From Kerstersia similis (lineage in GTDB: Bacteria > Pseudomonadota > Gammaproteobacteria > Burkholderiales > Burkholderiaceae_B): a DNA stretch of 64,000 nucleotides. This document shows, piece after piece, positions 46,773-55,772 of this stretch. Location: NCBI RefSeq assembly GCF_965139615.1, contig NZ_CBCSIQ010000002.1:230134-294133 (forward strand). Reading direction: 5' to 3'. The notes under the pieces were generated by a model that was not told the origin of the DNA, did no database searches, and was given only the letters and a program-made list of their open reading frames with translations. Positions within the stretch are counted from its first letter, which is position 1, and each line of letters opens with the position of its first letter. The translations under genes were made by a program, and so were the position numbers.

Positions 46773-46806
46773 ACCCCGCCGGCGCACCTGCCCCGCGGGG
46801 TTTTTT
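46773..46806 (+). terminator. Rho-independent terminator of dctPQM
   Basis: CCCCGC pairs with GCGGGG, followed at once by six T (46801-46806). A second hairpin (GAACGGC/GCCGTTC, 46734-46759) lies just before it. Confidence 0.8.
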
Positions 46807-46881
46807 CTGTGCCGCCAGCCGGCATAATACGGATTGCTACCGCAGCGATCCGCAAGCCCCGCAACCCACAAAAGGAGAAAC

Positions 46882-47580
46882 ATGAAAACCCTAGGCCTGA
46901 TTGGCGGCATGAGCTGGGAATCCACCATTCCCTACTATCGGCAGATCAACGAAACCATCAAGCAGCATCTGGGCGGCCTGCACTCGGCGCGGATCGTTTT
47001 ATGGAGCGTGGATTTCCAGGAAATTGAAGCACTGCAACGCAGCGGCCAATGGGAACAGGCCGGCCAGTTGCTGGCCGATGCCGCGCAACGGCTGGAAGCT
47101 GCCGGCGCGGACGCGCTGGTGCTGTGCACCAACACCATGCACAAGGTGGCTCCACAGATAACGCAAGCCGTGCACATTCCGCTGCTGCACATTGCGGACC
47201 CCACCGCAGAGGCGATCAAATCGGCAGGCCTGTCTTGCGTCGGCCTGCTGGGAACCCGTTTTACGATGGAGCAGGATTTCTACCGCGAACGTCTCATCAC
47301 GCAGCATGGGCTGGACGTCCTGGTTCCCGATGAGGACGACAGGGAAACCGTGCATCGCATCATTTACGACGAACTATGCCTGGGGCAAGTGCACGACGCC
47401 TCCCGCGCCGCCTATCAAGCCGTCATCGGCCGTCTGGTGGAACGCGGAGCGCAAGCCATCATTCTCGGCTGTACGGAAATCTCGCTCTTGATCCAGCCTG
47501 CCCATGTAGGCACGCCGCTGTTCGACACCACGCATCTGCATGCCGTCCATGCGGCCAAGTGGGCGCTGGCCAGCCGCTGA
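46882..47580 (+). CDS. Aspartate/glutamate racemase family protein (YgeA-like)
   Basis: 232 residues from ATG at 46882, with AAAGGAG 5 bases upstream. The stretch LGLIGGMSWESTIPYYRQIN, the first active-site region LCTNTMHKVAP (Cys 82/Thr 83) and the second ILGCTEI (Cys 197) identify the Asp/Glu racemase superfamily. Thr 83/Cys 197 matches the residue pair I recall for E. coli YgeA, an L-Asp/Glu-selective member, so the enzyme may act on a restricted set of amino acids. It follows dctPQM behind a terminator, so coupling to dicarboxylate uptake is uncertain. Confidence 0.88.
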   Translation: MKTLGLIGGMSWESTIPYYRQINETIKQHLGGLHSARIVLWSVDFQEIEALQRSGQWEQAGQLLADAAQRLEAAGADALVLCTNTMHKVAPQITQAVHIPLLHIADPTAEAIKSAGLSCVGLLGTRFTMEQDFYRERLITQHGLDVLVPDEDDRETVHRIIYDELCLGQVHDASRAAYQAVIGRLVERGAQAIILGCTEISLLIQPAHVGTPLFDTTHLHAVHAAKWALASR

Positions 47581-47733
47581 GTCACGAATTCCTCTCTGTG
47601 CCGGTCGGCCCGATCCGCGCTCTTGAACCGGCCGCATCGCAACAGACGCCATGACAGGCCCCCAAAAGCTTGGAGGAATATCCAACTTTCGGGGCACCGT
47701 TCACACGACACGGCCAGCCTTCCGCCGTCTGGC

Positions 47734-49362
47734 CTACAGCGTTTTGGCCCGGTCGCTCAGCACGAATTTCTGGATCTTGCCGGTTGAGGTCTTGGGCAGT
47801 TCCGCAAACACCACTTTGCGCGGCACCTTGAAGCCCGCGAGATGCTCGCGGCAAAAAGCGATCAGTTCGCTTTCGCTGACGCCTTCATGATTGGGCTTGA
47901 GCGTTATGAATGCGCATGGCGTCTCCCCCCACTTTTCATCGGGACGCGCCACCACTGCGGCTTCCAGCACCGCCGGATGCCGATAAAGCACGCCTTCGAC
48001 CTCGATCGTGGAAATGTTTTCACCGCCGGAAATGATGATGTCCTTCAGCCGGTCGCGGATCTCCACATAGCCGTCAGGATGCCAGACTGCCAGATCTCCC
48101 GTGTGGAACCAGTCCCCGACGAAGGCCTCGGCCGTGGCGGTGGGATTCTTCAGATACCCTTTCATGACCGTGTTGCCGCGCATGAAGATTTCCCCCATGG
48201 TCTGCCCATCGCGCGGTATCGGCGCCATTGTTTTCGGGTCTGCCACCATGACGCCTTCCATCGTGGGGTAACGGACACCCTGGCGCGCCTTGATCACGGC
48301 GCGCTCTTCCAGCGGCAAGGCATCCCATGCCTCGTGCCAGGCACACACGACTACCGGGCCATAGACTTCCGTCAGGCCATAAACGTGTGTCACGCTGATG
48401 CCCATTTCTTCGACGGCACCAATTACCTTGGCGGGCGGCGCCGCGCCGGCGACCATGGCTTTCACCGGATGATCTATGGCCGCTTTGGCCGACTCCGGCA
48501 TATTGACCAGTGCATTGAGAATGATGGGCGCGCCGCATAAATGCGTGACTTGCTCATCACGGATCAGGGTCAGGATTTTCTGTGGGTCCACGCGCCGCAG
48601 AAACACATGGGTGCCCGCCAGCGCCGTCACTGTCCACGGGTAGCACCAGCCATTGCAATGAAACATGGGCAAGGTCCACAGATAGACCGGATGATTGCCC
48701 AGATTCCAGGTCATCTGGTTGCCCATGGAATTGAGGAAAGCGCCACGATGGTGATACACCACCCCTTTGGGATTGCCGGTGGTGCCGGAGGTGTAGTTAA
48801 GCGAAATCGCCTGCCATTCATCCTCGGGCCACTGCCAATCAAAAGCCGGGTCGCCTTCGGCCAGCAAGGCTTCATAATCCAGGCCGCTGACTGGCTGCCC
48901 CTCGCCGTATTCGGGGTCATCCACATCAATGACCAAGGGCCGCCGCGCAGGTGCCAGCATTCCCAGCGCGACATGCACCACCTCATGATATTCGCGGTCA
49001 GCAATCAGTACCTTGGCTTCGCCATGTTGCAGCATGAAGGCAATGCTTTCGGCATCCAGCCGGACATTCAGCGTATTGAGCACGGCACCTATCATCGGCA
49101 CGCCGAAATGCGCTTCGAGCATCGCAGGAATATTGGGCAGCATGACGGCTACCGTATCCCCCCGCCCCAGGCCGCGCCCCGCCAGCGCGGAAGCCAACCG
49201 CCGGCAACGGGCATAGGTTTCGGCCCAGGTCCTGCGAATGGCGCCATGCACGACAGCAGGATAATCCGGATAAATGCTGGCAGTGCGCTCAATAAAGCTC
49301 AAGGGACTCAGTGCAATATGGTTGACCGGATGCGGCGCCAGGCCATCCTCGAAAATCGACAT
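47734..49362 (-). CDS. AMP-forming acyl-CoA synthetase
   Basis: 542 residues from ATG at 49362, with GGAGGAG 6 bases upstream. The ANL-superfamily motifs are in order: YTSGTTGNPKGVVYHHRG (A3), YGLTEVYGP (A5), WFHTGDLAVWHPDGYVEIRDR (A7-A8) and the catalytic Lys in TSTGKIQKFVL (A10). It activates a carboxylic acid as acyl-AMP and then acyl-CoA. The overall pattern is that of medium- or long-chain fatty acyl or related ligases, but the substrate cannot be read from the sequence. Monocistronic. Confidence 0.9.
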   Translation of the reverse strand: MSIFEDGLAPHPVNHIALSPLSFIERTASIYPDYPAVVHGAIRRTWAETYARCRRLASALAGRGLGRGDTVAVMLPNIPAMLEAHFGVPMIGAVLNTLNVRLDAESIAFMLQHGEAKVLIADREYHEVVHVALGMLAPARRPLVIDVDDPEYGEGQPVSGLDYEALLAEGDPAFDWQWPEDEWQAISLNYTSGTTGNPKGVVYHHRGAFLNSMGNQMTWNLGNHPVYLWTLPMFHCNGWCYPWTVTALAGTHVFLRRVDPQKILTLIRDEQVTHLCGAPIILNALVNMPESAKAAIDHPVKAMVAGAAPPAKVIGAVEEMGISVTHVYGLTEVYGPVVVCAWHEAWDALPLEERAVIKARQGVRYPTMEGVMVADPKTMAPIPRDGQTMGEIFMRGNTVMKGYLKNPTATAEAFVGDWFHTGDLAVWHPDGYVEIRDRLKDIIISGGENISTIEVEGVLYRHPAVLEAAVVARPDEKWGETPCAFITLKPNHEGVSESELIAFCREHLAGFKVPRKVVFAELPKTSTGKIQKFVLSDRAKTL

Positions 49363-49891
49363 GCTCAACTCCTCCAGGGAATGGATCCTGCCCGTCAGCA
49401 CCAGCGGTGTTGCGTCAGGAATAGTTCTGGAAAAGGTTATATACCCCTTGGCAAGAATATGATATTAGTACCAGTACCATATAGAACAACATCCATATAT
49501 ATTGATAAAAAATAGACGGATATGGAAGAAACACCAGATAAGCTTGGCCGAATCTGACCGAATGACGCAGGAACGGCTGAGCCCGCACAGGCGCTGCCGG
49601 CATCCATTGACGCGCTGAAACCGGTGCCCGGCGCAAGCGCTTCCCTGTGCATACCGGCACGCAACCATGATCCGGGCGCGCGCTCTGCCGCACGGGAAAA
49701 AGTGCTTACGCCGTTCTACGCTCGCCAGCCGGCAGCCCTGCGGCCTGGCCTAGCGATGAGCAGGAATCTGCGGGAAGGCTTTGGCGCCGAGAGGGATATC
49801 GTGGAAAATGGCCCCTCGGGACTGGCCATGGCGTGCCACCTGCCCTTGCGCCAGGAACCGGCGGGACAATCAAAATAAGGAGACGGCCGGA
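49363..49891. other. 529-base intergenic region with an AT-rich block
   Basis: No convincing gene. Bases 49430-49540 are strikingly AT-rich (TATATATTGATAAAAAATAG and neighbouring sequence) compared with the flanks and contain a tandem AGTACC repeat. They probably hold the divergent promoters of the acyl-CoA synthetase gene and of the response regulator gene. The part from 49550 to 49870 has window-typical composition and nothing recognisable. Confidence 0.4.
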
Positions 49892-50545
49892 ATGCCGGAA
49901 GCCGCAACACAAATCGTCTATGTCGTGGATGACGACCAGGGCATGCTCGACTCTACCGTCTGGCTGCTGGAGTCCGTCGGTTTGCAAGCCCTGCCCTTCA
50001 CCTCCGGCCAGGCCTTCCTGCAAGCGTGCCGGGCGACAGACAACGCCTGCGTCCTGCTTGATGTGCGGATGCCGGGCATGGGTGGTCTGAGCGTCCAGGA
50101 CGAACTGCGCAAACGCGGCATCCAACTGCCTGTGATCTTCGTCAGCGGGCATGCCGACGTCCCCATCGTGGTGCGGGCCTTCCGTGCCGGTGCTTTCGAT
50201 TTCATAGAAAAGCCGTACAACGAACAGCTATTGCTCGATAGCGTCCAGCAGGCGCTCAGCCGGCAGCCCGACACGGCAGCCAGCCCGGGCGATGCTGCGG
50301 CGCAAGCGCATCTGCACACGCTTCTGAAAAGCCTGACGCCCAGGGAGCGGGATGTTTTCCTGCCGCTGGCTCAAGGCTATAGCAACGGCGAAATCGCCCG
50401 GCAGCTCAATATCAGCATCAAGACCGTCAATCTCTATCGTGCTCGCGTGATGCGGCGCATGCAGGCTCAGTGCCTGCCGGACATTGTCGGGCAGGCCATC
50501 GCGGCCGGCCTGCTGGATCCTTTGAATCTGCGCGGCCGAACCTGA
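49892..50545 (+). CDS. Orphan FixJ/NarL-type response regulator
   Basis: 217 residues from ATG at 49892, with AAGGAG 9 bases upstream; the frame is open for 37 more codons but those look non-coding. A receiver domain with Asp 57 (CVLLDVRMPGMGG) and Lys in IEKPYN is followed by a LuxR HTH (LTPRERDVFLPLAQGYSNGEIARQLNISIKTVNLYRARVM). No histidine kinase gene is next to it. It resembles the FixJ/StyR/TmoT group. Its target could be the divergent acyl-CoA synthetase gene across the AT-rich region or the following gene; both are guesses. Confidence 0.9.
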   Translation: MPEAATQIVYVVDDDQGMLDSTVWLLESVGLQALPFTSGQAFLQACRATDNACVLLDVRMPGMGGLSVQDELRKRGIQLPVIFVSGHADVPIVVRAFRAGAFDFIEKPYNEQLLLDSVQQALSRQPDTAASPGDAAAQAHLHTLLKSLTPRERDVFLPLAQGYSNGEIARQLNISIKTVNLYRARVMRRMQAQCLPDIVGQAIAAGLLDPLNLRGRT

Positions 50546-50640
50546 GTGCCTGGCGGCTTGGCGGCAGTGACATGCCGACTGGCCAGAGTGCGGCGGTATA
50601 GAATCGCCCTCACTCACCCCACTGGTAGGACAATACAGAT

Positions 50641-51618
50641 ATGGAATGGCTTTCCCGGGTTCAGATCGGCGCAGACATCGCGACCGGCCTGACCATTATT
50701 GGCGCGTTGATTTCATGGCTGATCAAAAGCCGCGCGGATGCACGCAAGGAGCGCTTGCGCGGCATTAACGATGCGGCACGGGCCGTGGCAGTACAAAGTA
50801 TTCAGCAGGTCTTGAGCGATCTGGCGCGCGACTTCAACAAGATTGTCGTCAGTGCCAGCACGGTGGAACGCCGTATCGACTTCAGCATGGATCAAGGCAT
50901 AGAAAAATGGCAGCATTCGCTGGCGCTGCGCCTGGAACAAGGCCAGTTGCGGCTCGATGCTATCCTCGCGGATCTGGAACAGATCCGCACCCAGGTGTCC
51001 GAGTTCTATGAATTTGCCGCGTCGTCGCGCTATATCCTGTTTCCCGCGCTATCTTCGCTGCCGGAAAGCTCGGAAGTCATCAGCCGTTTCAAGGAAGACT
51101 ACGAGCGCATCGGCGAGGTTTACAACACCTTGTCAGGCGGACGCATGGCCTTGTTGCTGGCACTGAAAAAACTGGTATCCGACATTGCGGCCTACCGGGC
51201 CGCCCATCCCGGCGCAGACACGGGAAAATTTGTCGAACAGTTCCAGGGACAGGTCGCCGCCATCGTGCTTGACCCGGACTACAGCCATTGGGTCTCGACC
51301 TTCCTGCCCCAGGCGCACCGCGAGGAATTCCTGCGCCGCGTCGAATCCAGGGACTATGCCGACAGTGAACTGATCAGCCAGGCCATCGCCGGCGTGCTGA
51401 GCGGTGCCGTCTCGCGCGGCAATGTTTTGCTCGCCCAGATTCTGATCTTCACCAGCTCCGAACTGCAATCGGCACGCCGCCAATGCAAGGAGTTCATGAT
51501 CATGCTGGCCGCCATTTCCAGCCGTCTGCAATCCAAGGACAACGGGCAGTCGGTACCCCAACTGATAGAAATCCTGCGCAGCGACGCGTATTTCGCCATC
51601 GAGCGGGAAGTCCGCTGA
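50641..51618 (+). CDS. Hypothetical membrane-anchored protein
   Basis: 325 residues. A single strong hydrophobic segment at about 11-28 (ADIATGLTIIGALISWLI) is followed by Lys/Arg, so the bulk should be cytoplasmic. The rest is long amphipathic helices with heptad-like spacing (about 35-150) and a helical C-terminal half ending SSRLQSKDNGQSVPQLIEIL. There are no catalytic motifs. I recognise no family. AGGA lies about 12 bases before the ATG. It follows the orphan response regulator by 95 bases on the same strand and may share its transcript or be its target. Confidence 0.75.
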   Translation: MEWLSRVQIGADIATGLTIIGALISWLIKSRADARKERLRGINDAARAVAVQSIQQVLSDLARDFNKIVVSASTVERRIDFSMDQGIEKWQHSLALRLEQGQLRLDAILADLEQIRTQVSEFYEFAASSRYILFPALSSLPESSEVISRFKEDYERIGEVYNTLSGGRMALLLALKKLVSDIAAYRAAHPGADTGKFVEQFQGQVAAIVLDPDYSHWVSTFLPQAHREEFLRRVESRDYADSELISQAIAGVLSGAVSRGNVLLAQILIFTSSELQSARRQCKEFMIMLAAISSRLQSKDNGQSVPQLIEILRSDAYFAIEREVR

Positions 51619-51723
51619 GCTCGCCGCCCTGGCCGCGCCATCAGGCCAGGGCGATGCCCCGATGCCCCCCCAAGGGGCGCCGCCGTGCCTGTTGTTGCCC
51701 TGGCCTTCCGGCCTGCACCACGC

Positions 51724-52971
51724 TCACGCTGCCGGGCCGCGCAGCAACCCGCGTATCACCCAAACCATCCAGCCCATCAGGGCCAGCAGGAATACCAGCA
51801 GCGGCCACCAGCCGCCATGTTCCCAGAACCATCCACCACAAGCCCCCACCACGCTGGACCCCAGGTAATAGGCCAGCAGGTACAGCGAGGCGGCATGCCC
51901 CTTGTTCTCGGTAGCAAGGCGACCGACCCAGCCGCTGGCCGTCGCATGCGCTACGAAAAAACCTATGGTCAGCAGGATGATGCCCAGCACGATGGCTGAC
52001 AGCCAGGGCAAACCGGTGCACACCAGGCCCAGCGCCAGAAAGCCCAGCCCCCCTGCCAGAACACGGCCACGCCCGAGGCGGTCCGCCAGCCAGCCGGCCA
52101 TCGGGGACACGAAAATGGCAAAGATGTAAGCCAGGAAAATCAAGCCGATTTCACTCTGGCTCAGGCTGTACGGGGGCGCCAGCAGACGAAAGCCGACATA
52201 GTTATATAGCGTCACGAAGACGCCCATCAGACAGAAACTGGCAATGAACAGCTGGCGCAGCCGGGGCTGGCGCCAGTGGCGGCCCCATGCCTGGAAGTGA
52301 TGTTTCATGCCGGTTCCCGTCCGGCGCACGAAATTACGCGAACGTGGCAACAGCAGCAGAAATCCCACGGCAGCCAACAGATCCAGCACACCGACCGTGA
52401 CCATGGCCGAGCGCCAGCCATACATATCAGTCAGGAAACTCATGAATACCCGGCCCGCCATACCGCCAAAAGCCGTTCCGCCGACATACAGCCCCATGGA
52501 AAAACCCAGGCCGCGCGGATGCGTCTCTTCGGCCAGGTAAGCCATGGCCACCGCCGGCACGCCCCCCAGCAGCAGGCCGACCAGCGCCCTGGCAGCCAGC
52601 AGCGCGGGCCACGAAGGCGACAAGGCCGCCAGAATATTCAAACCGGCGGCCAGCGCCATGGAGGCAAACATCAGCCCGCGCCGGCCCCAGCCTTCCGAGA
52701 GCGCACCGGCGAAAAGAATGGCGAATGCCAGGGTTGCGGTGGATAGCGACAACGCCAGCGCGCTGACGGCCGGGCTGACCCCGAACTCCAGGCTGAATTC
52801 AGGCAACAGCGGCTGTACGCTATAGAGCAGCGAAAATGTCGCAAAACCGGCCAGGAACAGGCCGATGCAGATGCGCCAATAGGCACTGGAACCGGGCTCT
52901 GCCCATGTCTGGGCCGATGAGGGGGAAACAGATGCTGCAGCATCTACAGGGGGGCGGCTGGCGGGGTTCAT
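51724..52971 (-). CDS. MFS transporter, YnfM-like (arabinose efflux-permease group)
   Basis: 415 residues from ATG at 52971; no start has a good ribosome site and the frame is open to 53073. Twelve membrane helices. The MFS loop 2-3 motif appears as GALSEGWGRRGLM and its repeat as GWLADRLGRGRVLAGG. The N-terminal stretch FATFSLLYSVQPLLPEFSLEFGVSPAVSALALS is typical of the YnfM/YdhP branch. The substrate is unknown. It is 183 bases downstream of the Lrp-family gene on the same strand. Confidence 0.87.
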   Translation of the reverse strand: MNPASRPPVDAAASVSPSSAQTWAEPGSSAYWRICIGLFLAGFATFSLLYSVQPLLPEFSLEFGVSPAVSALALSLSTATLAFAILFAGALSEGWGRRGLMFASMALAAGLNILAALSPSWPALLAARALVGLLLGGVPAVAMAYLAEETHPRGLGFSMGLYVGGTAFGGMAGRVFMSFLTDMYGWRSAMVTVGVLDLLAAVGFLLLLPRSRNFVRRTGTGMKHHFQAWGRHWRQPRLRQLFIASFCLMGVFVTLYNYVGFRLLAPPYSLSQSEIGLIFLAYIFAIFVSPMAGWLADRLGRGRVLAGGLGFLALGLVCTGLPWLSAIVLGIILLTIGFFVAHATASGWVGRLATENKGHAASLYLLAYYLGSSVVGACGGWFWEHGGWWPLLVFLLALMGWMVWVIRGLLRGPAA

Positions 52972-53154
52972 GGGAGCACAACAGCATAGGGGCAACCCTG
53001 CCATTCTCTTCCGTTTGCCCCACCCTGTCCATGCTGCCACCGGCCTGAACCCGCCGTTTGCCGAACAAAGCACGCGCGAACAGCGCCTGACTAAGCATCT
53101 CTTGCCAACTACCTAGCCACCCGTGCCGCTTACGCCTCGTGCCGGGCGTGTCGC

Positions 53155-53652
53155 CTAGGCCCCGGCTGGCGGAGTTTTACGCACTTCGCGTCCCAGCCAT
53201 TGCGTCGGCAATTCGCTGGTCTGCTTCATCTGCCGCAGGACCACATGCGATTTGACATGGGAAATCGCGCCGTTGGCCAGCAAGGTATTCATGACGAAAC
53301 TGGCGAGCTGCTCCAGATTGCGCGCCACCACTTTCAGCAGGTAGTCTGCATCGCCGCTCAGCAAGTGGGCTTCCAGAATCACATCATGCGTTTCTACCAG
53401 CGTCTGGAAAGCGCGGATGGACTGGTTGTCGTGCGCATGCAGGCTGACATGCACAAAGGCCAGCACATCCAGGCCCAAGGACTTGCTATCCAGACGAGCG
53501 GCATAGCCATTGATGATGCCGGCTTTTTCCAGTGCCGTGCGCCGCCGTGAACACTGCGATGCCGATAACCCGATCTGCTCGCCCACCTCCTGATTGGTCA
53601 AGCGTCCATCGGATTGCAGCACGCTGAGCAGCTTCCAGTCGTAGATATCCAT
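53155..53652 (-). CDS. Lrp/AsnC-family regulator divergent from ipdC
   Basis: 165 residues from ATG at 53652 (MDIYDWKLLSVLQSDGRLTNQEVG), with AGGTG 9 bases upstream. The winged HTH LSASQCSRRRTALEKAGIINGY is followed by an effector domain (about 70-150, LSGDADYLLKVVARN). It is divergent from ipdC-aroP-tyrB, with 198 bases of shared control region. It very likely reports aromatic amino acid supply to that operon, by analogy with Lrp-type regulators of aromatic aminotransferase/decarboxylase genes. Confidence 0.92.
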   Translation of the reverse strand: MDIYDWKLLSVLQSDGRLTNQEVGEQIGLSASQCSRRRTALEKAGIINGYAARLDSKSLGLDVLAFVHVSLHAHDNQSIRAFQTLVETHDVILEAHLLSGDADYLLKVVARNLEQLASFVMNTLLANGAISHVKSHVVLRQMKQTSELPTQWLGREVRKTPPAGA

Positions 53653-53689
53653 GTTTCCAATCACCTGTTTTCATGGGTATGGGCATATC

Positions 53690-53706
53690 GCGCACGAATC
53701 ATGCGC
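53690..53706. promoter_or_regulatory. Candidate regulator site between the Lrp gene and ipdC
   Basis: GCGCA (53690-53694) and TGCGC (53702-53706) are inverted around 7 bases. A related TGCG-N7-CGCA element is at 53743-53757, next to a TATATT sequence (53759-53764) that could be a -10 box for ipdC. The sites fit an Lrp-type multi-site operator. Confidence 0.4.
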
Positions 53707-53850
53707 ACTTCAGGGTTTTCATGCCAAAAGACGCACACACCATGCGCTTATCACGCACTATATTTTACTCCTATCGCCGCTAATGCAATGCCAGGCGAAC
53801 CACCATTGAACGGCCACCCACCACCGCGGCCCACCCCAAGGAGAAAAACC

Positions 53851-55641
53851 ATGAGAATGCAGATCGGGGAATTCCTGATCCGGCGCCTGAACGAAGCCGG
53901 CATACGTCACCTGTTTGGACTGCCCGGGGATTTCAATCTCTCCTTTCTGGAGCAGGTCGAGGCATCCGGCACGCTGGAATTCATCGGTAACTGCAACGAG
54001 CTGAATGCTGCCTACGCGGCCGACGGCTATGCCCGCACCGCCGGAATCGGTGCATTGCTGACGACGTTCGGCGTCGGCGATCTGGGCGCCATCAGCGGTA
54101 TCGCGGGGGCTTACTCGGAAAACGTCCCCATGGTGCACATCACCGGCGCACCGCCTTTGCATTCCATCAACAGCCGCGCCCTGCTGCATCACACGCTGGC
54201 GGATGGTGCCTACGGCAACATTGGCCGCTGCATGGCGGAATTCACTGTTGCGCAGGCGCGCATCACGCCCGCCAATGCCGTCACCGAAATCGACCGCGTG
54301 CTCAAGGCCTGCTGGCAAGAGCGCCGCCCCGTTCACCTGCAGCTCCCCTCAGACATTACTCACCTGAGCATCGAAACACCGGACGAGCCCCTGGTGCTCG
54401 CCGACCCTGCCAGCGATCCGGGCCAGCTAGAACGCGCCACGGCGCGCATCTGCGCCGCGCTGCAGGAAGCCAGCCACCCCGCCATCCTGATAGATGCCGA
54501 CGCCGGCCGTTTCGGCGTGGCCGACATCATTCAGGAACTCAGTGAAAAATGCGCCATTCCCTGCGCTTCGCTGCCGCCGGCCAAGGGCGTGCTGGATGAA
54601 AGCACCCCGCTCTACCTGGGCACCTATATCGGCGCCCCGACACCGGAAGCCACCCGGCGCGCCATCGAGCAATCCGATTGCCTGATCGGTATCGGCCTGC
54701 GTTTCACGGATAGCAGCACGTCCCTCTTCAGCCAGCGCATCGCTCCGGAAGCCTTGATCGACCTGCGGCGCCACGACCTCAGCATCGGCGGCCTGCCCAT
54801 GCCTGGCGTGACCTTGCGCGAAGTGCTGATGCGGGTGCTGGAAAACATGCCAGCCCGCCAGGCCCGGCCACAGGCCGCCTCGAACAGCACGGCCAAGACT
54901 GCCGCGACACCGGCTGTCGCAGCGGATTCCTGCGCAGCGAATACCCCGCTCACGCACGCCACGCTCTGGCCTCGCATCCAGGCCTTCCTCAAGCCATGCG
55001 ACGTCATCGTCGGCGAAGCGGGCACCTCGAACTCCGCGCTGGGCGGCATGCGCCTGCCTGCGGGTGCCTCCTACATCTCTCAACCGGTCTGGGGCGCGAT
55101 CGGCTATACCTTGCCCGCCCTCTTCGGGTCGCAAGTCAGCACGCCCTGGCGTCGCCACCTGCTGTTCATTGGTGATGGTTCGTTCCAGCTCACGGCCCAG
55201 GAACTGTCCTCCATCCAACGCCGTCAGCTCAAACCGATCATCTTCCTGGTCAACAACAGCGGCTATACCATCGAGCGTCTGATCCTTGGGGAAAACTCAG
55301 CCTATAACGATGTCGCTGACTGGAATTACGCCGGCCTGCCGCAAATTTTCGATCCCTCCGGCAAGGCCCTGACCCTGGTCGTGAAGGATGTCGGGGAACT
55401 GGAACAGGCGCTGGCCCAGGCCGAACAGGCGGATCGCCTGGTCTTTATCGAACTGAAGCTGCCGATGATGGACGCGCCGCCCGCCCTGCCCAAGTTTGCC
55501 AGCATTTTCGCTGACTTCGACTATGGCGAATGCGGCCCGCGCAACCCGTCCGCCAGCCAGCCGGATAGCGCCGCCGGCACCGCCGCCCCTGCCGCTGGCA
55601 AGACGCAACCCCAATCGAGCAAAGACGCGCTCTGCCTGTAA
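53851..55641 (+). CDS. ipdC: Indolepyruvate/phenylpyruvate decarboxylase (TPP-dependent)
   Basis: 596 residues from ATG at 53851, with AAGGAG 7 bases upstream. It belongs to the pyruvate/indolepyruvate decarboxylase branch: Asp 27 (LPGDFN), Glu 50 (NCNELNAAYAADGYAR) and the His 113-His 114 pair (LLHHTLADGAY) sit at the numbers of Zymomonas pyruvate decarboxylase. The TPP-binding segment is GDGSFQLT...NNSGYTIER, including the conserved Glu. It decarboxylates an aromatic 2-oxo acid to the aldehyde. The neighbouring aromatic permease and aminotransferase genes favour indolepyruvate or phenylpyruvate over pyruvate. Unusual are an Ala/Thr/Ser-rich linker at about 331-367 and a low-complexity tail at about 559-596. 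Confidence 0.9.
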   Translation: MRMQIGEFLIRRLNEAGIRHLFGLPGDFNLSFLEQVEASGTLEFIGNCNELNAAYAADGYARTAGIGALLTTFGVGDLGAISGIAGAYSENVPMVHITGAPPLHSINSRALLHHTLADGAYGNIGRCMAEFTVAQARITPANAVTEIDRVLKACWQERRPVHLQLPSDITHLSIETPDEPLVLADPASDPGQLERATARICAALQEASHPAILIDADAGRFGVADIIQELSEKCAIPCASLPPAKGVLDESTPLYLGTYIGAPTPEATRRAIEQSDCLIGIGLRFTDSSTSLFSQRIAPEALIDLRRHDLSIGGLPMPGVTLREVLMRVLENMPARQARPQAASNSTAKTAATPAVAADSCAANTPLTHATLWPRIQAFLKPCDVIVGEAGTSNSALGGMRLPAGASYISQPVWGAIGYTLPALFGSQVSTPWRRHLLFIGDGSFQLTAQELSSIQRRQLKPIIFLVNNSGYTIERLILGENSAYNDVADWNYAGLPQIFDPSGKALTLVVKDVGELEQALAQAEQADRLVFIELKLPMMDAPPALPKFASIFADFDYGECGPRNPSASQPDSAAGTAAPAAGKTQPQSSKDALCL

Positions 55642-55663
55642 GGCCTGACACACCAGGCCGGAT

Positions 55664-55684
55664 GCCGGGGCCTTAGGCCCCGGC
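55664..55684 (+). terminator. GC-rich hairpin between ipdC and aroP
   Basis: GCCGGGGCC (55664-55672) pairs perfectly with GGCCCCGGC (55676-55684) around TTA. It is one of three consecutive stems here; the others are GGCCTG/CAGGCC (55642-55659) and GGGCCAT/ATGGCCC (55712-55729). AAATTTTC follows seven bases later. It is probably a partial terminator or attenuator. Confidence 0.5.
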
Positions 55685-55711
55685 AACACGAAATTTTCAT
55701 AAAAACAACAT

Positions 55712-55729
55712 GGGCCATCATAATGGCCC
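55712..55729 (+). promoter_or_regulatory. Hairpin in the aroP leader
   Basis: GGGCCAT pairs with ATGGCCC around CATA, 44 bases before the aroP ATG. With the upstream stems it could tune expression of aroP relative to ipdC. No known riboswitch was recognised. Confidence 0.35.
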
Positions 55730-55772
55730 GGTTTCGCCGTGCCCGTCCGGATTGGCGAATAGGAGACTTTTG

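Noticed and set aside
53851..55641. Acetolactate synthase or plain pyruvate decarboxylase instead of IpdC
   Set aside because: The His-His pair and Glu 50 place it in the decarboxylase branch rather than acetolactate synthases. Pyruvate as substrate is less likely given the aromatic permease and aminotransferase genes beside it, though only assay can exclude it.
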